A stretch of 64,000 nucleotides of DNA from Owenia fusiformis (Eukaryota > Annelida > Polychaeta > Sabellida > Oweniidae). The DNA lies in contig CAIIXF020000008.1 in the NCBI GenBank assembly GCA_903813345.2, positions 18,276,822 to 18,340,821 of the forward strand. Reading direction: 5' to 3'. The notes below the pieces were generated by a model. The model worked only from the letters and a program-made list of their open reading frames with translations. It was not told the DNA's origin and did no database searches. The position numbers were made by a program, and so were the translations under genes. Below, piece by piece: positions 24,801 to 39,800 of the stretch; positions within the stretch are counted from its first letter, which is position 1; every line of letters begins with the position of its first letter.

Positions 24801-27800
24801 TTTTACCAAGAAAATAGTGTTTTTGACAATCTTGACAGGTGTTTCACATTTTAAGATGCATACCATCCTTTAAAATCCTTAATACTCCCATGGTTCCATT
24901 TTACATTTTTACTTCATTTCATTTCATACTTTTTCAAAAATGTTGACCTAGTTTTCACCAAAAATGCAACCTTTAATTATATTGTTGAATGCATAATTAG
25001 AATGTGCTTTGAGACATGTTCGATTTCTTAAATAGAATGAATGTATAGAATAGAATAGAATGTATAGTGGTGTGTCATGTGACACATGTACCAATAAATC
25101 CAAAGGGGGATTGATCAATTTAAAGTAAAACACATTGGGGAGTGCCTACTTTGCACTAAACCCCTATTTGTGTTAACAGAAGACTCCATTAGGCATTGAA
25201 ACATAATTTATATTAAGTCTATTCATATTTCTTTACTTTCTATAGTTCAGTCATAGTGAACTTAGTAAAAACATAAATTTAATAAAAAGTGAATAATAGG
25301 AACATCAAAAATAAGATAACGTTTGTGATTTATTCATATTTATTTAAAGGCACACATTTATACATTCATTTTGGTGTTAACATCAACCACATTTTGATTC
25401 ACTGAGTTTTCTATTTAAACATACTTCTAAGTATTCAGTGAATCAAAATAATTTCATGAATGGTATCTAATTAGCCAAAATTAATCTATGATTTTGATTT
25501 GAGAAGAGGTTTCCAGTGAAAACTGACTAATTTAGTCAGCTTTTGGCTAATTTTTTCAAATTTTTGGGAAGCTCAATTTTAAAGATCCCAGTAAATGCCA
25601 CCATTTAAATGTAGAAATGTTGAATTCTCAAGAAAAAAAATTGCCTAAATTCAAACCACCCCAAGGTTAGTTAAGTACCCACAAAATGCCCAATTGTCTA
25701 TAGATCATTCTTAAACTGCACAAACGATCTTGAAACACTTCATTCCTTCATAAAAATATCATTTTTCACCAAAAATCATCGAACCATGGCACTATTAGGG
25801 ATAACTTCACAGATGGCGCTAGTGAAAAGGTAGAAGGCAAAAAATCTAAATTTTAAATCGGGATGATGGTTGATTGAAATCAAGATTTATCAGTGCACTC
25901 ACTAGTGAAAATGTACAGATTTTATGTTTTATTTTGTTTATCTTGTGTGTATATAATTTTACAAAAAGCCTGCCGAAATGATTCGGTTCACTTCAAATAT
26001 TTGACTTTTTGTGACGGTGGTCTTGAGTTTGAAATCTATTGAAAATTGTTTAAAATTCGGATAGATGGCGGAAAAAGCGGTCATATCTTTTTTTCTCAAT
26101 GGGTTATCTATGCAAATTTGTTTTGATTTAAAAGGGCACATATGGAGCTATCCCGTTGTATATGGGGTTATGTACCGAAAATCCTCGTTTTTTCATAATC
26201 AATCCAAAGATTTCAATATTTTCCCATTTGATTACATTAGAGCATTTATCTGTGGAATTATCCCCTTGCGAGAATTCTAATGCCTTGGTCACATTTGCTC
26301 CGATTTTCACTACACGGCGCCCGGGTGATTGAGTATTGTGTTCAAAATTGAATACGATATTAAACAAAACACTCAATCGGCCGGGCGCCGGCCGATGGAT
26401 CGGAGCAAATGTGACCCATACATTAGTTATTATACAGTAATCATTGCAGTTCTATTGTGCCATTCTCAAAATTCATTTCGTTCGTTGCGTACCTTCACTA
26501 CCTCTCTGACGTTGTTAAAATAGTTCTAAAATTCCCGGGGCACGATCTTAGAGAGCTTCAGAAATTAGTACAACAAGTATTCATTTTCAACAGATTGTTA
26601 GAATTACTTAATATTTTTCTTATGAATGAATTCTTGCAAAATTAGAAATAAACATTTTATAAAATACAACGAATAAAATCAGTAGCAAACGCAAAGAAAT
26701 ATATTTTTTGAAGCAGGTCAAAATATTTAGAAGGGTAACTGCATGAGGTAAGGCACAGGAGGTACGGACGAAAGGCTCGGAGATTGCTATTGTGCGTCAT
26801 AAAAAGCACTTTCTGTTCGCTAAGACACTAACCCCCCTATCACACCAAACTCGTTCTTACCCGTTCTTGCCAGTCCTACGAAAACGTCGTAAAACGGGCT
26901 CAATCTGGCTGTGGTCGGGAAATATGTCTGAAATAATTAGCTTCTTCGTTCTTAAACAGTCTTCAATACGTCCTTCTCGTTCGCAGTTCGTTCAGGTCGC
27001 ACCACGTCGGTGTGCAACGTAGTAGAACGCGTCCCCTAGTCTAGAAGGTCAACATGACCTGATTACAGAACGTTATGGTCGCCATCGAATTTTGAATCGA
27101 TTCAAAATTCTAAAATCACATTCCCGTCTGAGAACGATCATAAAGTTCGTAAATAGACCTTAGAAAGTTGCAGCTACGTTCATTCCGTTCGCACACAGTT
27201 TTGAAGAACGCAGTGGCAACTTGTTTGGTGTGATAGCTATATTTTTGCTAACTCGTTCATAAGCATTGTTAAATACGTTCTCAATCAGTTTAAACCCGTT
27301 TGCAATTAGTTCTATCTCGTTCTCAACACGTCCTCAGACAATTCAACTCGTTGTTAAAACGTCCCTAGTAGGATTGAAGTACGGCGGTTCCGTTCGTAGT
27401 ACGTCCAGCTCGTCGTTAATACGTTGTCACTCGTTCTAATTGTAGAACGTGACGACCACGAGAACATTTTGAGCATTGTCTAAGTTCTAGAGGACCTACC
27501 CGTTCGAGTACGTTCGATGAAGTTTGTTAATAGATCCCAAACGGTTCTTAGTAGGTCCAGTCCGTTCGTACACAGTTGAAGCCCGTTTTTGAGAACGTAG
27601 TGAGAACTAGTTTGGTGTGATAGTAGGGTAACAAAGCTTGTATTGACAAATGCAACTTTCGGCTGTCGGCTATCGGATTAACCTATTAAATTTCAAATAT
27701 CAAACCGTCTTTTTGAAGTTTAATTAACGAACAATCCGTTGGTCGGCAAACGGTGATTAGTAGTCTCATGATTTTTATGCCACTGTAACGATCGACTGTA

Positions 27801-30800
27801 AGATCAGCAACTCAATGGAGTAGCAAATCCCATCGAACAAAATATATTTTGATAATGAGTGGCCAACTTGAAATTTCTTCTTGAACAGAGCTCCTTTATC
27901 CCAAGGTATCACAATATAATATTTGAACCAATTTCATCAACTGGTATTTGAGTTAAAACAGATTGTGTTTTCCCAAAATGGTGGCCATTTTAAAATTCAG
28001 CGACCTTCATGAAAATTTTTTCATGAGCAAGGCTCCTTTATCCCCAGAGCAGTATATAAAATTTAAACCAAATCCGTCAATTGGTTTTTGAGTTATCAAG
28101 GATTATATTTTAACGACAAATGGCGGTCATTTTGATGAATAGCGGCCATTTCGAAAATTTCTTTTTGAGCAAACCTCCTATATCTCTCAGCCTCAGCATA
28201 TAAATGGTTCAGGTAGGTTATCACAAACAATTTCGAAGGTTGCTATTTTCTGACTTTGACGACAGGTAAATCGTTTACCCCCCCCCCCCCCCCCCCCCTA
28301 TCACACCAAACTAGTTCTTACCCGTTCTTGCCAGTCCTACGAAAACATCGTAAAACGGGCTCAATCTGGCTGTGGTCGGGAAATATGTCTAAAATAATTT
28401 GCTACTTCGTTCATAAACAGTCTTCAATACGTCCTTCTCATTCGCAGTTCGTTCAGGTCGCACCAGGTCGGTGTACAACGTCGTATAACGCGTCCCTTAG
28501 TCTAGAAGGTCATCATGACCTGATTACAGAACGGTATGGTCGCCATCGAATTTTGAATCGATTCAAAATTCTAAACCTTCTAGACCTTCCCGTCTGAGAA
28601 CGTCCATGAAGTTCGTAAATAGACCTTCGAAAGTTGCAGCTACGTTCATTCCGTTCGCACACAGTTTAAAACCAGTTTTGAAGAACGCAGCGGCAACTTG
28701 TTTGGTGTGATAGCTATATTTTTGCTAACTCGTTCATAAGCAGTCTTAAATGCGTTCTTTAATCAGTTTAAACCCGTTTGTAATTCCTTCTACCTCGTTC
28801 TAAATACGTCCTCAGACAGTTCAACTCGTTGTTAAAACGTCCCTAGTAGGATTGAAGTACGGCGGTTCCGTTCGTAGTACGTCCAGCTCGTCGTTAGTAC
28901 GTTGTCACTCGTTCTTATTGTAGAACGTATCGACCACGAGAACATTTTGAGCATGTTCTAAGTTCTAGAGGACCTACCCGTTCGAGTACGTTCGATGAAG
29001 TTTGTAAATAGACCCCAAACGGTTCTAAGTTCGTCCAGTCAGTTCGTACACAGTTGAAGCCCGTTTTCGAGAACGCAGTGAGAACTAGTTTGGTGTGATA
29101 GTAGGGTCAGATCCATTAATTATCTTAAGAAAAAGTATATATTTAGTGTAACGTCTTACAGCGTATTTGACGATGTCGGGATATATTTATACCTTAATAA
29201 TATGTTGGATCTCATCAAAATTTTGAAGGAAAAATAATTTCACTGTAATGCGAGTGAAAAATACTTCAAAATGATATATACAAGGGGCGATCCGTATATT
29301 CTGATAAAAATGCTCTCATTTTGTGATTTTTTTCACATATTCTTTTCATTTTTTCAGAACATGTAGATTACGTAATTACACATACGATGCTAAAATATTT
29401 TAGCTGTATCTTAAATTAATTTTGAAATAAGGTTGCCATGGTAACCTGTATTTAGGGTAGGCAGGTCTGTTAAATTATAACGTCTAAAATAGATAAATAT
29501 GTTAATTTAATCATTCCTCGGTACCTATTTTAAGCAGGTCAAACGCATCTTTCAGTCATTGTCAACTATTAATTGATCTGTTCCATACCCCTGCTGCCCT
29601 TGTTTGATAATTTATACAATGGGATAGCTATCTTTTCATAAGTAACATCTCAATTTATCGTAGTGTTATTCTCTGTCCGCAAGCTCTTCTTGCAACCAGA
29701 TTGTGGATGATCTTCAACGTACAGCGACCATGCCTTCATCTTCACAATACTACCTATAGATTCTTTATGCAGATATTACACCTTGCCCATGCACTTTATG
29801 AGTTCATGTATGTCTCTGACAGTGTCATCTTACTTATTCTTGAAAGAAAATCAAATCTAATGGTATTCCCTAATGTATCCGTTAATGTGACACTCTGCAT
29901 CAGCCACATTAACCTAATCTGACAATTTGATTTTTGGTGTGTCTCATAACATGTCAATTGGCCCATTCTGTCCTACAATGCTATTGTGATTTGTTGTGAT
30001 GTTATAGTGAGCACATATAAACATTTGTTTAGCAACAAACAACGAGTAACAATACCAAACTTTTTAGAAAAAATGCATGATTTCCGCATGCTTTAAAATA
30101 ATTAAAATAACAAGTTATTTTGATATTTATATGTTATAATTAAATTGACCTGCCTACCCTTAATACAGGTTACCTTGGCAGCCTTATCTCATTGATAATT
30201 TAAGATATAGCTATAATATTTTGGCATTGTATGTGTAATTACATAATCTACATTTTCTGAAAAAATGAGAGGGATATGTGAAAAAAATCACAAAATGAGA
30301 GCATTTTTATCAGAATATATGGATCGCCCCCTCGTAAAACACATAGTAATATAAGCTTTTCAAATAAGGATGTATAAGAATTTCATAATTGTGAACTATA
30401 TCCTCTCTATCTTGTATTTTCAGTTAGGGATGGGTGATCGTATACAGTACAGCGAAATTAACAAATATCACACAAGAGTACACGCTGCAGCTTCAGATTG
30501 TGCCTTTTAGTCTGGAAGAAATATGGGGTATTTTGAGGATCAATCGTTTTCTTCGGATTACAATGTTTTTTAACTTTTCAGCATGAATATAGGATTGGGA
30601 CCTCAAAACCACGGAATGCCGGAGCGGCACTCTTGGGCAACTCTCTACAGAGCATTTCTTATACCCCCCTAATAAAATCTACAGGGGGTACTATAAGACA
30701 CCTTTATATCTCAGACACTAATAAAGATAAAGACTTGAAATTTTCAGGAAGTATTTCTAGTATGATGCCTAATCTGTATGGTGAAAATCAAGAAAAAATA

Positions 30801-33800
30801 TTAATCCGGTGCTATAGCAACAGTTATAGAACACTATTTGTTACCTTAGAAATGTATTATTTTGTGTGTTTTCATCATTTCCTTCATATTCTTGATTCTT
30901 AAACTCTCTGAAGCATATAGCATGATTAGAAGTGAAGATAAAATAATTCATCATATCATTTTTGTAATATGTCTAACATTTGAGTTGCTATGGCAATGTC
31001 ACTTGATAATGAGGTTCTTACATTTCACTTTCTTGAATGAGTATAAAGGTCGGGTCCAAAATAACACTTATGTGTTATGCTCTCTAGGTAAAGAAGAGCT
31101 CCTTTAGAGGTAAATAGTCACATGAATTTGTAAAAAATGTATAACTAGTTGTAGAACCCCTCCCCACAGCCCCCTAAGTTTGACGATTGGTGAAAACTGG
31201 CAAAAAAAACTTTCATTTTCTAGGTTCAAATTAAAAATGCATTGGGATGCAACAGTTATTAGTATTCAGGGAACATCTACTTATTTTGTCTGATATAACA
31301 ATATGAAGATTTTAATTATTAGACAATGGGGAGTATTTTATTTGAAACATTTTAGAATCCTATCCCATAAAAATGTTGAAAAGAGGGTGTGGTCAATGTT
31401 ACCATTTTGCAGCATTAAAGTTTGAAATAAATACAAACCAAGGTATTAAAACATCTTCAAATGTTACTTTACATTGATTCATGTATTACTTGTTTATAGG
31501 ACACTAAATTTTATATGTTAATTTTGTATTTAGTGCATTTATAAGGTAACAAATAGTGTTCTCTTACTGTTTCTATAGCAACGGATAAGTATAATTCCTT
31601 AATTTTTGTCATACGGATCGAACGTCATACTTAGAATACTTCCTGCAAATTTCATTATTAGTGTCTGTGATATAAAGGTATCTTATTATACCCCTGTAGA
31701 TTTTATAAGGGGGTATGAGAAATGCTCTGTAGAGAGGTTGGCATAGTCTAGACATTGGCATAATGTCTAATTATTACAATTATTAGTTATTATCATTAAT
31801 TACAATTAGTTTTTATCATCTGAGCAATCAGACTATGACGGTTATCATGAATGAGCACAGTTCTATATGTAAGTTTAATATTTAGTACATGTATGTGTGG
31901 CATACTCTGGACATTGGCATAAAGTCAACACATAAGCATCACAGCACAGTAGAGAGGTTGGCATATTCTAGACATTGCATAATGTCTAATTATCACAACC
32001 ATTAGTTTTTCTCATCTGAGCAATCAGACTATGATGGTTATCATGAATGAGTACAGTTCTTTATATAAGTTTTATATTTAGTACATGTATCATAATGAAA
32101 TCTAATGTTATGCAGTAGAGTGGTTGGCATAGTCTCGACATTGGCATAATGTCTAATTATTGAAGCCATTAGTTTTTCTCATCTCAGCAATCACATTATG
32201 ATGGTTATCATGAATGAGTACACTTCTATATGTAAGTTTAATATTTAGTACATGTATCATAATGGAATTTAATGATTGTAACCATATTATAGAGAGGTTG
32301 GCATAATCTGGACATTGGCATAAAGTCAACACATAAGCATCTCATCTCATTAGCCAGAAGTCGGTGGTCATTCTTTCCAATCAGCAGTGTCATTTACAAT
32401 GTGCAAAGCATGGCAAAAATTCCCATTATAAAACACTTAGTTCTCATCATCTGAACAAATAGCAGAGTCCTTGTTAAGCTATATATCAGAGCCAGGTGTT
32501 TGAAAAGTAGGTAAAAAGATTAATGTAAATGACTAAAGATGATGTCTTCAAATTTTCAAGACTCCTTACACATTCACTACAAGCAAATCATGGCAAAAGG
32601 TCCTTAAAAACTCTTAGTTCTCATCATCTTAATATATAGCAGAATCCTTGTAAAACCCTGAAGCATCAGAGCCAGGTGGTGGAAAGTAGCTAGTGTGAGT
32701 GAGTGTGCTCGTGTGAGGTGGCATCTTTGGTATCTTGTGTGTGGAGTAAACCTTTTCTGGAGTAAGTAGCAACTTAACGATCTGACCACGAATGAAGAAG
32801 CAAATGTTGGCTGCAAATGTTCACACGTCACACCTGTAACTATGAGCGATAGCAAACCTGGTCAGACTTAATGTATATTGCTGCTTGGTTGACCAATGGA
32901 AAGCCATCATTAGTTAATTGTTTTCAATAATCGACATTTTTGCTACTTTTCAAACACCTGGTCCTGAATTGTAAATGATTCTGCTATATGGGTTGTAAAG
33001 GATTCCAATGTCTTGATTGTATGCCAACCTTGCTTGTCTCTACTGTATGATTGCATTGGATTACATTCTGGCACTAAATACAAAATTAACATACAAAATT
33101 TAGTGTCCTAAGTAATACATGAATCAATGTCAAGTAACATTTGAAGATGTTTTAATACCTTGGTTTGTATTTATTTCAAACTTTAATGCTGCAAAATGGT
33201 AACATTGACCACACCCTCTTTTCAACATTTTTATGGGATAGGATTCTAAAATGTTTAAAATAAAATACTCCCCATTGTCTAATAATTAAAATCTTCATAT
33301 TGTTATATCAGACAAAATAAGTAGATGTTCCTTAAATACTAATAACTGTTGCATCCCAATGCATTTTTAATTTGAACCTAGAAAATGAAAGTTTTTTGCC
33401 AGTTTTCACCAATCGTCAAACTTTGGGGGCTGTGGGGAGGAGTTCTACAACTACAAGTTATACATTTTTTACAAATCCATGCGACTATTTACCTCTCAAG
33501 GAGCTCTTCTTTACCTAGAGAGCATAACACATACATTGTGTTATGTTATTATGGAGCCGACCTTTATACTCATTAAAGAAAGTGAAATGTAAGAACCTGA
33601 TTATCAAGCGATGTTGCCATAGCAACTCAAATGTTAGACATATTACATAAATGATATGATGAATTATACTTCTAATCATGCTATATGCTTCAGAGAGTTT
33701 AAGAATCAAGAATATGAAGAAAATGATGAAAACACACAAAATAATACATTTCTTAGGTAACAAATAGTGTTCTAGGACTGTTGCTATAGCAACGGATTAA

Positions 33801-36800
33801 TATTTTTTCTTGATTTTTGGCATACAGATTAAGCATCATACTAAAAATACTTCCTGAAAATTTCAAGTCTAAATCTTTATTAGTGTCTGAGATATAAAGG
33901 TGTCTTATAGTACCCCCTGTAGATTTTACTAGGAGGGTATAAGAAATGCTCTGTAGAGAGTTGCCCAAGGGTGCCGCTCCGGCATTCCGTGGTTTTGAGG
34001 TCCCAACCCTATATGCATGCTGAAAAGTTAAAAAAACATTGTAATCCGAAGAAAACGATTAGCTTTGAACTTTCTGCCAGAATATTTGCTTTCGATGCAA
34101 TCATTGAACGTTTTAAATGGGAAAAAATAGGACTACTGGTATTGAATAGCCCGCGGATGGCTCCGGTACATGTAGTTCTAATTGTTTGTTTGTTAAAGTC
34201 TTCTCTACTGGCAAAACCGTTTTGTGAACTTTTCAGAGAAGCTTTTTACTAAGAATATCTGATTTGGTTTGTTTTTTAGGATGTTTACTTTCAAGGTGGT
34301 AATTGTCTACAATCCTGTCTGTTTGATGGATTAATTAAAAATTCGGGGGTGCTTGCGGGCTTCTCGATATAAAATTCGAAAACTGATTACTTATCCTCGT
34401 TATTCACGTTGATTGATCGAGATCACCAGTAGGTGTGTATATGTTTTACAAATTTTTGCTCTGTTCTTTATTTTAGGTTGCTGCTCTGTTTAAGGAAGAG
34501 ATTGGAAAGGGGAATATAACTGTAGGAGCTGAAATACTGTTTAATATTGATGGATCATCACCTGATGTCATTTGGGAAACATTAAAGGTATTCGAGGTGG
34601 TACATTCCCAGTTTTCCAACCACAGTTACCATATATGCTTTGTATAGTAGGAGTAAAATATAAGTTAAAAAAATAAGGTTTGGGATAATCTACATCAACT
34701 AATAGGAAGTCATGTTACATTTCATAATATCCATTTTTATTGTATTATTGTTTATTATGAGCTTCGATTTCATAATTAAGGAAGTCTTCAAGTTCCACAG
34801 TACAAGAAGTACTCGAAGGCAAACCCGCTTTTACAAACTGGCTTCTAACGTACTACAGAAGCTGGCTTCTGCAGTCAGCAAGAGCCGGCTTTTAACAGCC
34901 TACTTCTTTATAAGTACAACAGAATCCGGCCTCTGGAGTCACCAAGAAGCCGGCTTTTACAAACTGGCTCCGTAGGTACTACAGAAGCCGGCTTCTGAAG
35001 TCACCAAGAAGCCGGCTTTTGCAAACTGGCATTTTACTTACTGACGTACTACAGAAGCTCACGATCATTGTGATGTGCTTTATGCATCTTATTCTCGTAT
35101 AACTTTCATGAAAATGAGAAATAACTGAAAAATACATAAAATCTTAACATGATTCTATTTTTTGCAAAAAGTTATTTTATACCAAAACTATAAAGGTAAA
35201 TTACATTCTAAGCATAACTATTGATGAATAAGATCACGTTCATCAATTTAGAATACATTATGCATCATATTTACATTTAATAAAAACGCACCGCTGATTT
35301 GTCAAAACTGGCTCGAAGTTGGAGCCAGTTTATAAATCGCTGCGCTCCATTTAACATTAAAACTATACAGAAAAGGACAATTTAGAAATTAGGAATCATG
35401 GGATACTGCCTCACGATCATTTGTATGTGTTTTATGCATCTTACTCTTGTATAACTTTCATGAAAATGAGAAATAACTGAAAAATACATAAAATCTTAAC
35501 ATGATTTTATTTTTTGCAAAAAGTTATTTTATACCAAAACTATAAAGGTAAATTACATTCTAAGCATAACTATTGATGAATAACATCACGTTCGTCAATT
35601 TACAATATATTATGCATCATATGTCCGTTTATTAAAAACACACCGCTCATTTTTCAAAACTGGCTCCAAGTTGGAGTGAGCCAGTTTACAAATCGGTGCG
35701 CTCCATTTAACAAAAGCTATTTAGGGACAATCTAGCGACTTGAAATGATGGATTACTGTCCGCCGATCATTTTGATGTACATCATGCATCTTATTCTCGT
35801 ACAACTTTTATGAAAACTGAGAAATACATACAATCTATATCATTTTGGAAAAGAAAACTAATAATATATAAATTTTCCCTTATGCCAAATAAGGTGCTTT
35901 GTGGGTCGAACGATTGTATCTGTGCATTATGTTAATGTTTGACTGACACATCAGTTTAGGGTTAACCTCAGTGAAACAAGTTTATAATCTTAGTTCAACT
36001 TACAGGCTGCTTGCAATAGCACTAGTAGCTCACAATAGAACGTTCTGATAATATAATTAAAGTAAATCACTGTACATGCAATTGTATCATAATAATATTG
36101 CATATCATTTATGAACAATTAATATATTTATACACTTATGGACATTTAATATATTTATATCCTTATGGACACTTAATATATTGATATACTTGTGGACATT
36201 TAAAAAATTGTCTACACTTCGATATATGTGAATACTATACAGCTAGTAGGAGAAAATATATTCCGGGAAGGAAAAACTAAATAATAACAGGGTGAGTACA
36301 ATTTGTTTCACCACTTGTAACTATAATTTATACGAGATCGGACATGGCAGAGACTCCTGTGACAAAAATTCTAGTTTTCGGACACTCTTTAATCCATTGG
36401 TTAAATGAACATCAACAGAAGTATTTGAAAAATCTGAGCCTAGATGATTCATTTAAGTTACATTTTCTTGGTATACGCGGAGGTAATTTTGGATGGAATT
36501 CCAACTCAAAAAGCCGATTTCAAAAAAGGAGCTTACAGGCATATCTTTCATCAGAAGTAAAGAAATTCAGACCAAGAATTGTCTATCTACAATTGGGAGG
36601 AAACGATTTGAGCAGCCGTCGTTATAACGAGAACGATATAGCGATGAAGATATACAGTTTAGCAATGTTTCTATTAGAGGGGTTCGATTTCATAAAATTC
36701 GTTGGAATTGGCCATGCTTTTAAAAGGCTATTACCTACAGCAAAATATGAACTATACGAGAGAAGACGCCTCGCGATGAATAAGAAATTAAACATTCTTA

Positions 36801-39800
36801 CAAGTTCCGATACCCATATATGTGCTTTCCCTAATCAAGGATTTTACAATGACGTAGACGAACTATATGATGCGAAAGGCATTCACCTCTCCGAGAAAGG
36901 AAACCAAAAATTTGCTACTAATCTGAAGAGAATTCTGATTTTCGCTCGGGATAAAACAACATAAAGTGAGTTTTGCCATGTCCATCTCGCAATATTTAAA
37001 TTGATCTATAAACATTAGTGTAATACAAAATATAAATTAAATAAATTCCTAGTATCAGTAGTGCTAGGTAGCCATAAGTGATTAGTAGGAATTGATTGAT
37101 TAAGTAGTTATACGAATTTAAAATAACTTTACATCACTTTGGCTAAATAATATATTGCACAGAATTAGTGTATGCAGAAATGCCTCGCTTGTCGGCAGCA
37201 TGAGGGGTGGCGTGGGGTTAGGTTAATTCCTTACCATAATTGTTCCTCGCATCTGCAATAATTAATTATGTTATGCGAAGAATACTACTGATTCTACCAT
37301 AACTTGGATCATGCTGAATACTGCCGATTCAACATGCATGGCCAACAATAATTTATAATGAACATGATCCATTAACATGGGTATTTAATGCAAGGTAGCG
37401 TTGGGTAAGATCAATCTCTTACCACAATCATTCATCGCACATTTAGGAAATCCAACTTGTGAAGTTAAATAAATGGAAAATAATAATATTTACACGCAAC
37501 ACGAATTGTTATGTTTACTTCACAACAAGCAGATCTAGGGAGTAACACAAAGAACAGTAATACTACTAGTAGAAGACAGTGATACAGAGTCCTTAATTAA
37601 TGTTGGCTCATTCCGTGCAAATAAAAACAATAATTAACTTACATTTGTGAATTGTGTTATATTTGGTCTATATTTAACGTAACAGAGTAGTGCTCGATCA
37701 TTTATTTATGATAAAACGCATTATTAGTTGATACATAAATAAAGGGGGGGGCACTAAAAACTAGCTTTCGAATGATGCTGGTTTTAAGCAGGGACATTCA
37801 AAACTTCAAGGGGGACACTTAAAACTTGGAGTTAACTGTCCGACGGACAAGCATCCCCAGGATTAAGTGTCTCATGGACACTGGCCACTGGGGACACTTA
37901 TATCTGTTACACCGACTTTGTATATTTGCCATCGACCCTTTCTCAGTTCCGAAGTGCCCTTATCTAGCGAATTCATCTGCGTTCCATAATTTGAAGTTGT
38001 ATTGCTAAGAAAGCCCAATGTTTTGTGTTTAAGACCCACTATTCTTACTATTGAAAATGGATCCCAGCAATACTATCCAACATGAATATGTTTGTTGCCA
38101 CTTGCTGACCAATGACCTAGCATCGGGATACCATCATATGTATGTCACCATGTAATAGTATCACGGTGACAAAGTGTTAACATTGGAGATTGTCCCGGTG
38201 TGAAAGAAATGATGGTCCCCCAGGGATTATGGTCCCTTTCTTAACGGCGCTTACTGGCCCTGATTGCGTATACGATAATGAGGGAAAGAGTTGTATTTAG
38301 GTCACCAGTATAAATCAATGGAGAGTAGGACCATACTTTGATAGGACCTCCTACCCTTTTACACCGGTGTATAAAAGAAATTATGGTCCCCTGGGGATTA
38401 TAGTCCCCTTTCTTAAAGGCCCTTACTGGCCCTGATTGTGGGTACGATAATAAGGGAAAGAGTTGTATTTAGGTCACCATATAAATCAATGGAAAGTAGG
38501 ACCATAATTTGATAGGACCTCCTACCCTTTTACACCGGACGTGTTTTTTCAAACAATTTAAACGTGTTTTTGGAAAACTTGAGAGGTAGGTTGATAAATT
38601 TGGTTATGAAATTGATGTCACTTAACTTTATGTAAATGTAAGTAATTTGTATTGCTTACCATAATTGTATCCTAACTTAAGGTATCCGCAAACGCGTTAT
38701 TTGCACGAATCTTCTGCTATAGCCTTGTTAAATCGGAAAAAGAGCGATTCTGGCAGTGTTACACATATTTTTGAAAATCACTAGCCTGACTTGTATTCAA
38801 TGAATACATCGATTCATATGGAAAGTGCTCAAAATATGTGCGAAAACCACAAATTAAAAGAGCTTACATAAGTTGCAATTGATCGAATACTTTTTTTGAA
38901 TTTAACTATTTAGACGTGTCCAAAATATTCCTTCTCGATCGTTAACTCCACTTTCTACATTTACAGTCATTTATGGCAATTTTAAGATAAAGATAGTTAA
39001 AATATAAACACGATCTTTAGAGTAGTGAATATTATTCCACGTTGTTGAATGGATAGTCTGTTTAAACTTAATTAAACAACACTAAATGCAAATTCAGTAC
39101 ATATTGGTATATAATTGCGAGTATTGTGAAGTATGATGGAATGAACGCCAAAATAGATACGTGGTTATGAAGAAGAACATCTTAGGTAGAAGTCAAGTAA
39201 TGTTAATTTGTAAAATATAGAATCTACTTACCTTTTTGCTCCATTATAACGATTGTCGTATTCCATGTTCTTACAAAACACGTCTAAATCGTTTGAAAAC
39301 CACGTCCACATTGTTTAGACTTGAGCTCCGTGAGTACTTCAATGCATCCGAGCTATAATCCTCATTTTCTCAGAAGAACTCAAGTTGATCGAATCACAAC
39401 AAGTACATTCATCTGGGATAGTATTTCTAGAATCCATTTTCAATAGCAAGAATAGGGGCTCTTAAACAGGACATTAAAGCTTAGCAGAGGCTTTTTGAAT
39501 TTTTTTGTTAGTACTATTAACTATAACCACATTGTGATGTCGATCTTTTTTATAGGACATTCGGATATTTGTTGCATTTGCTCCCCATATGGGTTCGCTT
39601 GGCATATTACCTCTACAATTTTTGTTATGCAAGGTAATCAAAACAAGTTCATAATAAAAATGACAAGTTGACAAAAACCTCTTTTACCCCCCTATCACAC
39701 CAAACTAGTTCTTACCCGTTCTTGCCAGTCCTACGAAAACGTCGTAAAACGGGCTCAATCTGGCTGTGGTCGGGAAATATGTCTAAAATTATTAGCTATT

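Larger units (their letters stand above)
30543..34060. mobile_element. Giant palindrome (3.5 kb), ~1 kb arms around a repeat-rich loop
   Basis: aatcgttttcttcggattac at 30543 returns inverted as gtaatccgaagaaaacgatt at 34041-34060. Homology continues inward for about 1 kb on each side (to ~31545 and from ~33065). A shorter inverted piece of the arm recurs at 31555-31740. The loop carries tandem repeats. It lies directly between two receptor exon fragments. Open frames in the two arms are mirror images and not genes. No target duplication was found. Confidence 0.85.

Noticed and set aside
26792-28597. Open frames reading SYPFLPVLRKRRKTGSIWLW in several places
   Set aside because: They come from the inverted terminal repeats of one palindromic element family and occur in every copy, on either strand.
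30633-33968. Mirrored open frames (MGNSLQSISYTPL... type)
   Set aside because: They are the two arms of the 3.5 kb palindrome; frames differ by indels and have no domain.
34280-34370. DVYFQGGNCLQSCLFDGL stretch after a good acceptor
   Set aside because: Could be a receptor mini-exon, but no donor gives a phase matching the next exon except a weak GGG/GTGCTT; left as a remark only.
36344-36964. SGNH ORF as an exon of the receptor
   Set aside because: It has its own ATG and stop and no flytrap similarity, so it is treated as a separate gene.
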